DNA from: Bodonicaedibacter sp963693005
GTDB taxonomy: Bacteria > Pseudomonadota > Alphaproteobacteria > UBA6184
DNA: 64,000 bases
Reading direction: 5' to 3'
NCBI GenBank assembly: GCA_963693005.1
Contig: OY843726.1
Span: 992,001 to 1,056,000 of the forward strand
Shown here: positions 17,001 to 26,844 of the stretch, one piece after another
Layout: the number at the start of each line of letters is the position of its first letter
Position numbering within the stretch: position 1 is the first letter of the stretch
Position numbers and translations under genes: made by a program
The notes under the pieces: generated by a model
The model's input: only the letters and a program-made list of their open reading frames with translations
Told to the model about the DNA's origin: nothing
Databases searched by the model: none

Positions 17001-17381
17001 ATGTCTGAAAAGTTAGAAAAAATTGTTGATGAATTGTCAGCTTTAACTGTATTAGAAGCTGCTGATCTTGCAAAAATGTTAGAAGAAAAGTGGGGCGTAT
17101 CTGCTGCCGCTGCTGTTGCTGTTGCTGGAGCTGGTGGAGCTGCTGCTGGTGGAGCTGCTGCTGAAGAGAAGTCAGAATTTGACGTAACATTGGAAGCAGT
17201 TGGTGCGAAGAAAATTGAAGTGATTAAAGAAGTTCGTGCAATCACGGGTCTAGGCTTGAAAGAAGCAAAAGACTTGGTTGATGGAGCTCCTAAGCCAGTG
17301 AAAACAGGTGTGAGCAAGGACGAAGCTAATAAAATTAAAGAAGCCTTAGAAAAAGCTGGTGCGACTGTAAAAGTTGCCTAG
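17001..17381 (+). CDS. rplL: 50S ribosomal protein L7/L12
   Basis: A 126-aa stalk protein that recruits translation GTPases. It has the dimerising N-terminal domain, an Ala/Gly-rich hinge (about residues 33-54) and the C-terminal domain with KIEVIKEVRAITGLGLKEAK. Ends in KVA as usual. TTGGAGAAAAAAC precedes the start. Confidence 0.98.
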   Translation: MSEKLEKIVDELSALTVLEAADLAKMLEEKWGVSAAAAVAVAGAGGAAAGGAAAEEKSEFDVTLEAVGAKKIEVIKEVRAITGLGLKEAKDLVDGAPKPVKTGVSKDEANKIKEALEKAGATVKVA

Positions 17382-17405
17382 TTTTTTGCCTTGGTGTTAT
17401 TTTTA

Positions 17406-17430
17406 GTGGGGGGTCATTCTGACCTTCCAC
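17406..17430 (+). other. Hairpin between rplL and rpoB
   Basis: GTGGGGGGTCA and TGACCTTCCAC pair over 11 positions (two G-T pairs) around a TTC loop. In E. coli this spacer carries an attenuator and an RNase III site that set the ratio of ribosomal protein to polymerase; a similar role here is inferred. Confidence 0.5.
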
Positions 17431-17476
17431 TTTATCTGTTCTTGTTCTCAGATTGCTAGTTGAAAGAGAGGCTTTT

Positions 17477-20400
17477 ATGTCACTGTCCCTAACGAGGGTT
17501 AACCGTATTCGAAAGAGTTTTGGCCGCATTCCCGAAAAAGCAGCCCTTCCTGATTTAATCCAGTTGCAAAAGAAATCCTATGATCAGTTCTTGTACGAAC
17601 GTACATTGAATGGCAAAGACATAGGTAGCGGATTGGATGAGGTGTTTAGGTCTGTATTTCCGATTCAGGACTACTCTGGTCGTGCTCAGTTAGAGTACAT
17701 TAAGTATTCCTTAGAGGAGCCGAAGTATGACGTTGAAGAATGTTTGCAGCGTGATGCTACTTATGCTGCGCCATTGCGGACAACGTTTCGTTTAATTGTT
17801 TGGGATGTAGATAAAGACACTGGATCAAAAACAGTTCGAGATATAAAAGAGCAAGAAGTGTATATGGGCGATATGCCCTTAATGACAGACAAGGGAACGT
17901 TTGTTTTTAACGGAACTGAGCGAGTGGTTGTGTCTCAAATGCACCGTTCACCGGGCGTGTTTTTTGACCACGACCAAGGTAAAACGCATGCATCAGGTAA
18001 GTTCCTTTTCTCTTCTCGAGTGATTCCGTATCGTGGGTCATGGTTAGATTTTGAATTTGACCCTAAAGATTTATTGTATGTGCGCATTGATCGTCGTCGC
18101 AAGTTGTTGGCGACAAGCTTTCTGTTGGCGTTAGATGATGAAGCAACAGAAACTAAGCGTAAAGAAGCGAAAGAAAAAGGGGAAGAATTTAAGGTTTCAG
18201 AAGCGACGGGGTTGAATAAAGAAGCTCTGTTGAATGCCTTTTATCAAACAAAACTATTTAAGCGTGTTAAAAAGTTTTGGAAAACTGAGTATATTCCCGA
18301 TGAATGGAAAGGTGAGCGTTTAGTCCATGATTTGGTGGATGCTTCGAATAACGACACTGTTGTTGAGGTCGGAACTAAAATTAGCCCGCGTGTGGCAAAG
18401 AAATTATTAGAAGACGGATTAAAAGAGATTCGTTTGTCAGACGATGCTTTGATTGGGCGTTTTATAGCAAAAGATTTGATTAGTGATAATACTGGGGAAG
18501 TGATCGCTTCTGCAGGTGAGGAAGTCACAGAAGAGCTGTTAGAAAATTTGTCAGATAATGGAATAAAAACAATTCCAACTTTGGCGGTCGATAATCAGAA
18601 TATGGGGCCTTATTTGCGTAATACGTTGATGGCAGATAAGAATTCTACGAAAGAAGAGGCGTTATTAGATATTTATCGTGTGTTGCGTCCAGGTGAGCCT
18701 CCAACCTTAGAAACTGCAGATAATATATTCCAAAACTTATTTTTTGAAGATGATAAATATGATTTGTCGGTTGTTGGGCGTGTGAAATTAAATGGTCGTT
18801 TGGACCTTGATGTTCCTGAAGAAGTTCGATCATTGACGCGTCGAGATATTTTGGCAATGGTGAAAACGTTGCTGAACTTAAAAGATGGTCGCGGTGAAAT
18901 TGATGACATTGATAACTTGTCAAACCGACGAGTACGTTCTGTTGGCGAGTTGTTAGCTAACCAATACCGATCTGGGTTGTTACGTATTGAGCGTGTGATT
19001 AAAGAACGCATGAGTTCATTAGAAGTTGAAAACATGATGCCGAATGATGTTGTGAACGCAAAACCTGCGGCTGCATCTATCCGTGAGTTCTTTGGTTCTT
19101 CTCAATTATCACAGTTTATGGATCAAACAAACCCGTTGTCAGAAATTACGCATAAGCGTCGATTGTCTGCACTTGGGCCAGGAGGTTTGACGCGTGATAG
19201 AGCTGGGTTTGAGGTGCGAGATGTACATGCTACGCATTATGGCCGTATTTGTCCGATTGAAACACCAGAAGGTCCAAATATTGGATTGATTAACTCATTG
19301 TCATCGTTTGCGCGTATTAATGACTATGGCTTTATTGAGACCCCCTACTTAAGAGTTGTAGATGGTAAGGTTACTGATGAAATTGTACATTTGTCTGCAA
19401 TTCAGGAAGAGAAGCATACGATTGCACAGGCGAGTGCTCCGCTAACAAAAGATAGTAAGTTTTCTGAAAAATTTGTGCAGTGTCGTAATAAGGGAGACTT
19501 TATTAATGCTCCTGCTTCAGATGTGACGTGTATGGATGTGTCTCCAAAGCAAATTGTATCTGTTGCGGCATCTTTGATTCCTTTCTTAGAAAATGACGAC
19601 ACCAGCCGCGCGCTGATGGGATCAAACATGCAACGTCAGGCTTTGCCGTTGTTGAAGAGTGAGGCTCCGTTAGTTGGAACGGGTATGGAGGGCGTTGTTG
19701 CGACTGACTCTGGAGCAGTTGTGAAAGCGTTGCGTTCAGGAATAGTTGACCAGGTGGATGCTAACCGAATAGTTGTTAGAGCCACTGAAGATGCATCGGC
19801 ATCAGAATCTAACGTGGATATTTATAACTTAGCTAAATTCCAGCGTTCAAACCATAATACATGTATTAACCAGAAACCATTGATTTCAGTGGGTCAACAA
19901 GTAGGAAAAGGCGATGTGATTGCCGATGGTCCTGCGACTGAAATGGGTGAGCTGGCCTTAGGGCGTAACGTCTTGGTGACGTTTATGTCATGGCATGGGT
20001 ATACATTTGAGGACTCAATCATTATTTCTGAGCGAATTTCACGCGATGACGTATATACATCGGTGCATATTGAAGAGTATGAAGTAGTCGCTCGTGATAC
20101 AAAATTGGGTAACGAAGAAGTTACACGCGACATTCCAAATGTTAGTGATGAAGCGTTAAAGCATTTAGACGAAGCGGGTATTATTGCTATTGGGGCGGAA
20201 GTAAAGCCAGGTGATATTTTGGTTGGCAGAGTGACACCAAAGGGTGAGTCTCCGGTAACGCCTGAAGAAAAGCTACTTCGTGCGATTTTTGGTGAGAAAG
20301 CGGCGGATGTGCGTGATTCATCGTTGCGTGTGCCACCAGGGGTTGCAGGTACAGTTGTTGATGTGCGTATTTTCTCTCGCCGTGGAGTGGATAAGGACGA

Positions 20401-21664
20401 GCGTGCAGTTGCTATTGAGATGGCAGAAATTGACCGATTGAAACAAGACCGAAATGCCGAGAGGGATATTTTAGACCGCAACTTAGCTAACCGTTTGCGC
20501 GATATTTTAATGGGGCAAACCGTTGTTAAGGGGCCTAAAGGTTTAGATACTATTCAATCGGGTGTTAAAATTACGGATGATGTATTGGCCTTGGCTACAA
20601 AGGGGCAGTGGCGACAAATCGTTGTAAATGATGCTGGAGTAATGGCTGATATTGATGCCATGAAATCGGCGCATGATAGTACAATGGATGAGTTGATTAA
20701 ACGTTTCGAAGCAAAGGTTGAAAAACTAAAGCAGGGTGATGAGTTAGCTCCTGGCGTATTGAAGATGGTAAAAGTATTTTTGGCTGTGAAGCGTAAGCTG
20801 CAACCAGGAGATAAGATGGCTGGACGCCATGGAAACAAAGGTGTTGTTTCCAAAGTAGTGCCATTAGAAGACATGCCATTTTTAGAAGATGGAACACCTG
20901 TAGATATTATTTTGAACCCGCTTGGGTTGCCTTCTCGTATGAACGTAGGGCAGATTTTGGAAACTCACTTAGGTTGGGCGGCCATGAATCTTGGTAAGCA
21001 GGTAGAAGTTGCGTTGCAAGAGTATAAGAAAAGTAATAAATCAGATGATTTAAGAGGTTTGTTAGATACTATTTACGAAAAAGATGAATACAAACAAAAA
21101 ATCAAAGCTTTGGATAATGATCAATTGGTAGATATGGCGTCTAAGTTGAAGAAAGGTGTGCCAATGGCAACTCCAGTCTTTGACGGTGCTAAAGAGGCTG
21201 ATGTAGATCGTATGTTAGAGAAAGCCAATATTCCGTTGACGGGGCAGGTAAGGCTAATAGATGGTCGCTCAGGTGAGTATTTTGATCGCCCTGCAACAGT
21301 TGGTTGTTTGTATATGTTAAAGCTTCACCATTTGGTGGATGATAAGATTCACGCACGCTCGATTGGTCCATATAGTTTGGTAACTCAACAACCACTGGGT
21401 GGTAAGGCTCAGTTTGGTGGGCAGCGATTTGGTGAAATGGAGGTGTGGGCGTTACAGGCATACGGTGCCGCGCATACTCTACAAGAGATGTTAACGATTA
21501 AGTCGGATGACGTTGCAGGTCGTACTAAGGTTTATGAGTCCATTATTCGTGGGGACGATAACTTTGAATCAGGTATTCCTGAGTCCTTTAACGTGTTGGT
21601 AAAAGAATTACAATCTTTGGGTCTAAACATGGAGTTTGGGCGTGAAGAAGAGTTGAATGGTTAG
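17477..21664 (+). CDS. rpoB: RNA polymerase subunit beta
   Basis: A 1395-aa catalytic core subunit. The rifampicin pocket (residues 543-566, QLSQFMDQTNPLSEITHK and onward) keeps the sensitive-type residues D549, H559 and S564 (E. coli 516, 526, 531); one Asn is Thr at 551. The GDKMAGRHGNKGVVS loop near the active site is intact. The ATG at 17477 follows GAGAGG; an in-frame TTG-type start eight codons earlier is less likely. Large size is normal for alphaproteobacteria. Confidence 0.98.
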   Translation: MSLSLTRVNRIRKSFGRIPEKAALPDLIQLQKKSYDQFLYERTLNGKDIGSGLDEVFRSVFPIQDYSGRAQLEYIKYSLEEPKYDVEECLQRDATYAAPLRTTFRLIVWDVDKDTGSKTVRDIKEQEVYMGDMPLMTDKGTFVFNGTERVVVSQMHRSPGVFFDHDQGKTHASGKFLFSSRVIPYRGSWLDFEFDPKDLLYVRIDRRRKLLATSFLLALDDEATETKRKEAKEKGEEFKVSEATGLNKEALLNAFYQTKLFKRVKKFWKTEYIPDEWKGERLVHDLVDASNNDTVVEVGTKISPRVAKKLLEDGLKEIRLSDDALIGRFIAKDLISDNTGEVIASAGEEVTEELLENLSDNGIKTIPTLAVDNQNMGPYLRNTLMADKNSTKEEALLDIYRVLRPGEPPTLETADNIFQNLFFEDDKYDLSVVGRVKLNGRLDLDVPEEVRSLTRRDILAMVKTLLNLKDGRGEIDDIDNLSNRRVRSVGELLANQYRSGLLRIERVIKERMSSLEVENMMPNDVVNAKPAAASIREFFGSSQLSQFMDQTNPLSEITHKRRLSALGPGGLTRDRAGFEVRDVHATHYGRICPIETPEGPNIGLINSLSSFARINDYGFIETPYLRVVDGKVTDEIVHLSAIQEEKHTIAQASAPLTKDSKFSEKFVQCRNKGDFINAPASDVTCMDVSPKQIVSVAASLIPFLENDDTSRALMGSNMQRQALPLLKSEAPLVGTGMEGVVATDSGAVVKALRSGIVDQVDANRIVVRATEDASASESNVDIYNLAKFQRSNHNTCINQKPLISVGQQVGKGDVIADGPATEMGELALGRNVLVTFMSWHGYTFEDSIIISERISRDDVYTSVHIEEYEVVARDTKLGNEEVTRDIPNVSDEALKHLDEAGIIAIGAEVKPGDILVGRVTPKGESPVTPEEKLLRAIFGEKAADVRDSSLRVPPGVAGTVVDVRIFSRRGVDKDERAVAIEMAEIDRLKQDRNAERDILDRNLANRLRDILMGQTVVKGPKGLDTIQSGVKITDDVLALATKGQWRQIVVNDAGVMADIDAMKSAHDSTMDELIKRFEAKVEKLKQGDELAPGVLKMVKVFLAVKRKLQPGDKMAGRHGNKGVVSKVVPLEDMPFLEDGTPVDIILNPLGLPSRMNVGQILETHLGWAAMNLGKQVEVALQEYKKSNKSDDLRGLLDTIYEKDEYKQKIKALDNDQLVDMASKLKKGVPMATPVFDGAKEADVDRMLEKANIPLTGQVRLIDGRSGEYFDRPATVGCLYMLKLHHLVDDKIHARSIGPYSLVTQQPLGGKAQFGGQRFGEMEVWALQAYGAAHTLQEMLTIKSDDVAGRTKVYESIIRGDDNFESGIPESFNVLVKELQSLGLNMEFGREEELNG

Positions 21665-21684
21665 GCTGAAAGGGAAACGTAACG

Positions 21685-24600
21685 ATGACAAGTTTACAAG
21701 CAGTATTTGATAAACCCGATGCGTCAGAAGATTTTGACTTTATTCGCATTGGCCTAGCAAGCCCAGAAAAGATACGTTCTTGGTCGTTTGGTGAAGTAAA
21801 AAAACCTGAAACGATTAACTATCGTACATTTAAACCTGAAAAAGATGGGTTGTTTTGTGCAAGGATTTTTGGTCCAGTAAAGGATTATGAGTGTTTGTGT
21901 GGTAAATACAAGCGGATGAAGTTTCGTGGTGTAATTTGTGAAAAGTGTGGCGTTGAGGTTACCTTATCCAAAGTGCGCCGTGAGCGTATGGGGCATATTG
22001 AGTTATGCTCGCCAGTTGCGCACATTTGGTTTACAAAGTCGCTGCCCAACAGATTAGCGTTGTTGCTAGATATGGCAGCAAAAGACTTAGACCGAGTATT
22101 ATACTTTGAAAACTATGTGGTGGTTGATCCGGGTTTAACTGAGTTAAAAGCGAACCAGTTATTAAGTGAAGAAGAATACTTTGATGCGCAAGACCAGTAT
22201 GGCGAAGATGCTTTTACTGCGGGAATTGGTGCGGAAGCATTAAGGCAAATGCTAAAGCGCATTGACTTGCTAGAGACTAGAGACCGTTTGCGCACAGATT
22301 TGCAGGAAGTGACGTCAGAAGTTAAGCGCAAGAAGATTTTGAAGACGCTTAAGATTACAGATGACTTTCTTTCATCTCAATCGCACCCTCAGTGGATGGT
22401 GTTGGATGTAGTTCCCGTAATTCCACCTGAATTGCGTCCATTGGTTCCTTTGGACGGAGGTCGCTTTGCGACGTCCGATTTGAATGATTTATATCGTCGT
22501 GTAATTAACCGTAACAACCGTTTGAAGCGGTTGATGGAATTGCATGCCCCTAGCATTATCGTCCGAAATGAAAAGCGAATGTTGCAGGAGTCAGTAGATG
22601 CGTTGTTTGATAACGGTCGTCGTGGTCGAGTAATTGCGGGTGCTAACAAACGTCCGTTGAAATCAATCTCAGATATGTTAAAGGGTAAGCAGGGGCGTTT
22701 CCGTCAAAACTTGCTTGGAAAGCGTGTGGACTATTCAGGGCGTTCAGTAATTTGTGTGGGCCCTAACTTAAAGCTACACCAGTGTGGTTTGCCTAAAAAA
22801 ATGGCCTTAGAGCTATTTAAGCCATTTGTATATGCTCGATTAGAAAAATATGGTATGGCACCTACAATTAAAGCAGCTAAACGTATGGTTGAGCGCGAGC
22901 GCGTAGAAGTTTGGGATATTTTGGAAGAAGTGATTCGCGAACATCCAGTGATGTTGAACCGAGCTCCGACGCTTCATAGATTGGGTATCCAGGCTTTTGA
23001 ACCTATTTTGATTGAAGGTAAAGCTATCCGTTTGCATCCGTTGGTATGTACTGCATTTAACGCAGACTTTGACGGAGACCAAATGGCCGTACATGTTCCA
23101 TTATCGATTGAGGCGCAGCTAGAAACGCGTGTCTTGATGATGTCGACAAATAACATTTTAAGCCCAGCAAGTGGCCGTCCAATCATTGTTCCATCGAAGG
23201 ACATTGTTTTGGGTGTGTACTACATTACGTTGCAGCGTGAGGGTGAGAAGGGCGAAGGAATGCTCTTTTCGTCTTTGGGTGAAATTGAGTATGCTTTGGA
23301 CTCGGGTGTTGTATCTATGCACGCAAAGATTCAAGCTTTGGTTCCTTGGGCCGATGAAGATGGAAATAAAATTACGAAGCGTTATGAAACAACGCCGGGT
23401 CGTATGATTTTGTGGAACATTATGCCCAAGCATCATTTGTTACCGTTTGAAATGGTGAACAAGCTGTTGACGTCAAAAGAAACGACGAACCTTGTGGATG
23501 TTGTGTACCGTCACTGTGGTCAAAAAACTACAGCGATTTTTGCCGATAAGTTAATGGGACTTGGGTTTGAGTATGCTGGTAAGTCTGGAATTTCTTTTGG
23601 TAAGGCAGATTTAGTTGTTCCGCCAGCAAAGCAAAAACTTGTGGACTCTACTCAGAAAAAAGTGCTTGAGTACGAAACTTTGTATCTAGACGGGTTAATC
23701 ACGCGTGGTGAGAAGCAAAACAAGGTGATTGATGCGTGGTCTAAGTGTGTGGACCAGGTTACTGATGAGATGATGAAGGGTATTTCTGAGATGGTTCCAG
23801 GTAAGCCAGTGAACTCAGTTTATATGATGGCACATTCTGGGGCTCGTGGTTCTGCAGCTCAGATGCGTCAGCTGGCAGGTATGCGTGGACTAATGGCAAA
23901 AACAACAGGTGAAATCGTTGAAACGCCAATTATTTCAAACTTTAAAGAGGGCTTGAATGTCTTGGAATACTACACATCTACCCATGGAGCGCGTAAGGGG
24001 CTTTCTGATACGGCATTAAAAACGGCAAACTCTGGATATTTGACGCGTCGTTTGGTGGATGTAGCACAAGACTGCGTGATTGTAGAAGATGATTGTGGAA
24101 CTGATTTAGGTCTAACTGTGAAGTCTGTGATTGATGGAGGGGATGTAATTGCCTCGCTAGAGGACCGTATTTTAGGTCGAGTGGTTGCAGAAGATATGGT
24201 TGACCCAGTGAGCAACAAAACGCTTTTGACGAAGGATAACCTGGTTGACGAGGATACGTTAGAGCGTCTTGCGAATTCAGGTGTGGACTCTGTAAAGATT
24301 CGATCTGTGTTGACGTGTGAATCAAAAGAAGGTGTGTGTGTAAAGTGTTACGGTCGTGACCTTGCTCGCGGTACGATGGTAAATATCGGTGAGGCAGTGG
24401 GTGTAATTGCCGCACAGTCGATTGGTGAGCCAGGTACACAGCTAACACTTCGTACTTTTCACGTTGGTGGTGCAGCACAACGTAGCGCTGAGCAGTCAAC
24501 GGTTGAGTCGCCAATTGATGGTAAGGCTGCTTTTGATAACGGCTTTTTTGTGGATCGCACGGATGGCACGATGGCAGTTTTGAACCGTCACACGGATATG

Positions 24601-25809
24601 TTGGTATTAGATAGCTTAGGTCGTGAGAAGTTGCGCCACCGGTTGCCGTATGGGGCGACGCTTAAAGTAAAAGAAGGTGAAATGGTTTCTCGTGCTCAAA
24701 TTTTGGCAGAGTGGGATCCTTATACGTTGCCGATTGTTACTGAAAAGGCAGGGCAAGTTCGCTATTTAGACTTGTTGGATGGCGTATCTGTGCGTGAAAC
24801 GGTTGATGAGTCCACTGGTATCTCAAGTCGCATAGTTACAGATTGGAAGCAATCATCGCGTGGTTCGAAACTGAAGCCGCGTATTGTGATCGTGGACGAA
24901 AAAGAAAACCCAATTACGTTAGACAATGATATGGAAGCGCGTTATTTCTTGTCTGCAGACGCTATTTTGAGCGTAGAAAATGGACAAGAAGTGGGTGCGG
25001 GGTCTGTTTTGGGGCGTATTCCAGTTGAGACATCAAAGACACGAGATATTACGGGTGGTTTGCCACGTATTGAAGAGTTGTTTGAGGCAAGAAAACCAAA
25101 AGATTGTGCGATTATTTGTGAAGTTGATGGCTTTGTAACATTTGGTAAAGATTACAAGAATAAGCGTCGTATTATCGTAACACCTAAGGATGAGTCGCTA
25201 GAAAGTGCGGAATATATGATTCCCAAAGGTAAATATGTGATGGTTCAAGAAGGTGACTTTATTCATCGCGGAGACGTGATTATGGATGGTCATCAAGTAC
25301 CACATGACATTTTGCAAGTTTTGGGAGTGCCTGCATTAGCAGATTACCTGATTAATGAAATTCAGGAAGTGTATCGTCTGCAAGGTGTGAAGATTGATGA
25401 TAAACATATAGAAATGGTAATTCGCCAAATGCTGCGTAAGGTAGAAATCACACATTCGGGGGATACTACGCACTCAGTAGGTGAGGTGATTGAGAAAGAA
25501 GACTTTGAAGCTGAAGTGTTAAAATCTGAAGCTGAAGGATTAGCTCCTCCTCAAGCCAAGCCTGTGCTTTTGGGTATTACTAAGGCGTCGTTGCAGACAA
25601 GGTCATTTATTTCTGCGGCATCTTTCCAGGAAACAACTAGAGTATTGACTGATGCGTCAATAGCTGGTAAAGTTGACAGACTTAAAGGTTTAAAGGAAAA
25701 TGTCATTGTTGGTCGCTTGATTCCTGCTGGAACGGGCAGTATGACTCGACAAGTCCGACGTTTGGCCGCTGAAAAAGATCTAGAGTTGCTGGAGGCTGCA
25801 AAAGCTTAA
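21685..25809 (+). CDS. rpoC: RNA polymerase subunit beta'
   Basis: A 1374-aa subunit holding the active site. The first zinc site is C70, C72, C85 and C88 (CLCGKYKRMKFRGVICEKC). The Mg2+ loop NADFDGDQMAVH has D461, D463 and D465. The second zinc site (CESKEGVCVKCYGRDL) and the trigger loop and bridge-helix parts follow. It begins 20 nt after rpoB behind AAAGGGA and is a separate gene, not fused to rpoB. Confidence 0.98.
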   Translation: MTSLQAVFDKPDASEDFDFIRIGLASPEKIRSWSFGEVKKPETINYRTFKPEKDGLFCARIFGPVKDYECLCGKYKRMKFRGVICEKCGVEVTLSKVRRERMGHIELCSPVAHIWFTKSLPNRLALLLDMAAKDLDRVLYFENYVVVDPGLTELKANQLLSEEEYFDAQDQYGEDAFTAGIGAEALRQMLKRIDLLETRDRLRTDLQEVTSEVKRKKILKTLKITDDFLSSQSHPQWMVLDVVPVIPPELRPLVPLDGGRFATSDLNDLYRRVINRNNRLKRLMELHAPSIIVRNEKRMLQESVDALFDNGRRGRVIAGANKRPLKSISDMLKGKQGRFRQNLLGKRVDYSGRSVICVGPNLKLHQCGLPKKMALELFKPFVYARLEKYGMAPTIKAAKRMVERERVEVWDILEEVIREHPVMLNRAPTLHRLGIQAFEPILIEGKAIRLHPLVCTAFNADFDGDQMAVHVPLSIEAQLETRVLMMSTNNILSPASGRPIIVPSKDIVLGVYYITLQREGEKGEGMLFSSLGEIEYALDSGVVSMHAKIQALVPWADEDGNKITKRYETTPGRMILWNIMPKHHLLPFEMVNKLLTSKETTNLVDVVYRHCGQKTTAIFADKLMGLGFEYAGKSGISFGKADLVVPPAKQKLVDSTQKKVLEYETLYLDGLITRGEKQNKVIDAWSKCVDQVTDEMMKGISEMVPGKPVNSVYMMAHSGARGSAAQMRQLAGMRGLMAKTTGEIVETPIISNFKEGLNVLEYYTSTHGARKGLSDTALKTANSGYLTRRLVDVAQDCVIVEDDCGTDLGLTVKSVIDGGDVIASLEDRILGRVVAEDMVDPVSNKTLLTKDNLVDEDTLERLANSGVDSVKIRSVLTCESKEGVCVKCYGRDLARGTMVNIGEAVGVIAAQSIGEPGTQLTLRTFHVGGAAQRSAEQSTVESPIDGKAAFDNGFFVDRTDGTMAVLNRHTDMLVLDSLGREKLRHRLPYGATLKVKEGEMVSRAQILAEWDPYTLPIVTEKAGQVRYLDLLDGVSVRETVDESTGISSRIVTDWKQSSRGSKLKPRIVIVDEKENPITLDNDMEARYFLSADAILSVENGQEVGAGSVLGRIPVETSKTRDITGGLPRIEELFEARKPKDCAIICEVDGFVTFGKDYKNKRRIIVTPKDESLESAEYMIPKGKYVMVQEGDFIHRGDVIMDGHQVPHDILQVLGVPALADYLINEIQEVYRLQGVKIDDKHIEMVIRQMLRKVEITHSGDTTHSVGEVIEKEDFEAEVLKSEAEGLAPPQAKPVLLGITKASLQTRSFISAASFQETTRVLTDASIAGKVDRLKGLKENVIVGRLIPAGTGSMTRQVRRLAAEKDLELLEAAKA

Positions 25810-25848
25810 GGTAACACCTCTTAGATGTAGCCGATTAAAACTTTAGTA

Positions 25849-25946
25849 AGCCCTCTGCCCGAGCAGGGGGGCTGAAGTGTACGAAGCTTTCGTCAAAAGT
25901 GAGCTAGGGGTTAAGCCTAGCAGTTCGGGTGCAACATAACTGCACC
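25849..25946 (+). promoter_or_regulatory. Structured leader before rpsL, four hairpins
   Basis: Four stems lie in a row: AGCCCTCTGC with GCAGGGGGGCT (25849-25873), ACGAA with TTCGT (25881-25893), GCTAGG with CCTAGC (25903-25921), and GGTGCA with TGCACC (25928-25946). The last is followed by an AT-rich stretch. The space lies between rpoC and rpsL. It may combine a weak rpoBC terminator with a leader controlling the str operon. No known riboswitch is recognised. Confidence 0.5.
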
Positions 25947-25984
25947 TAAAATATATTTTTGACTAAATAAAAAAGGATAGTGGA

Positions 25985-26356
25985 ATGCCAACTATTAATC
26001 AATTGATTAGAAACCCACGCAAAGTTAGGGCTGCGCGAAGCAAGGTTCCTGCGTTGAAGGCTTGCCCTCAGCGTCGTGGCGTGTGTACGCGTGTTACTAC
26101 AACAACCCCTAAGAAGCCGAACTCGGCTTTGCGTAAAATTGCTCGTGTTCGCTTAACAAGCGGATTTGAAGTTACTGCGTATATCCCCGGGGAAGGGCAC
26201 AACTTGCAAGAGCACTCTGTTGTGTTGATTCGCGGTGGACGTGTGAAAGACCTTCCGGGTGTTCGTTACCATATTGTTCGTGGTGCGTTAGATACCCAAG
26301 GTGTAAAAGATCGTAAAAAAGGCCGTTCGAAATACGGCGCTAAGCGTCCTAAATAG
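25985..26356 (+). CDS. rpsL: 30S ribosomal protein S12
   Basis: A 123-aa decoding-centre protein. TPKKPNSALRK with Lys43 and KDLPGVRYHIVRG with Lys88 are unmutated, so no streptomycin-resistance change is seen. First gene of the str group rpsL-rpsG-fusA-tuf. AAAAGGATAG precedes the ATG. Confidence 0.98.
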   Translation: MPTINQLIRNPRKVRAARSKVPALKACPQRRGVCTRVTTTTPKKPNSALRKIARVRLTSGFEVTAYIPGEGHNLQEHSVVLIRGGRVKDLPGVRYHIVRGALDTQGVKDRKKGRSKYGAKRPK

Positions 26357-26367
26357 GAGGATATTAA

Positions 26368-26838
26368 ATGTCACGTCGTCGCGCCGCTGTTAAGCGTGAA
26401 ATTTTACCCGATCCAAAGTTCGGGGATAAGGTAGTTACGAAATTCGTTAACTGTCTTATGTTTGACGGAAAGAAATCCGTTGCTGAAAATATAGTTTATG
26501 AAGCTTTGACCGGAGCCAATAAAAAGTTGGGTCGCCCTGAGGTTGAGTTGTTCCATGAAGTTCTGGGGAATGTAAGGCCAGATCTTGAGGTGCGCTCTCG
26601 CCGTGTGGGTGGAGCAACTTATCAGGTTCCTGTAGAGGTTCGTCCTATTCGTGCTCAAGCATTAGCGATCCGTTGGATCATTGAGGCTGCTCGCAAACGT
26701 TCTGAAAACACAATGACAGAGCGTTTGGCGAATGAGTTTATTGATGCATATCAAAAGCGTGGTTCTTCAGTGAAAAAGCGTGAGGATACTCACAAAATGG
26801 CTGAAGCAAACCGTGCGTTTGCTCATTATCGTTGGTAG
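26368..26838 (+). CDS. rpsG: 30S ribosomal protein S7
   Basis: A 156-aa primary binder of the 3' domain of 16S rRNA in the small-subunit head. MSRRRAAVKREILPDPKFGD and RVGGATYQVPVEVRP are family signatures. AGGAGG lies 7 nt before the ATG, a near-perfect ribosome site. In E. coli S7 represses the str message; spacing here is compatible. Confidence 0.98.
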   Translation: MSRRRAAVKREILPDPKFGDKVVTKFVNCLMFDGKKSVAENIVYEALTGANKKLGRPEVELFHEVLGNVRPDLEVRSRRVGGATYQVPVEVRPIRAQALAIRWIIEAARKRSENTMTERLANEFIDAYQKRGSSVKKREDTHKMAEANRAFAHYRW

Positions 26839-26844
26839 GTGAAA

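Noticed and set aside
25903..25946. tRNA-like look of the rpsL leader (GTTCGGGT stretch)
   Set aside because: No acceptor stem, anticodon arm or proper T loop can be formed.
26839..26844. GTG start for fusA
   Set aside because: These bases act as the ribosome site; EF-G begins MSRIPYEKYR from the ATG at 26845.
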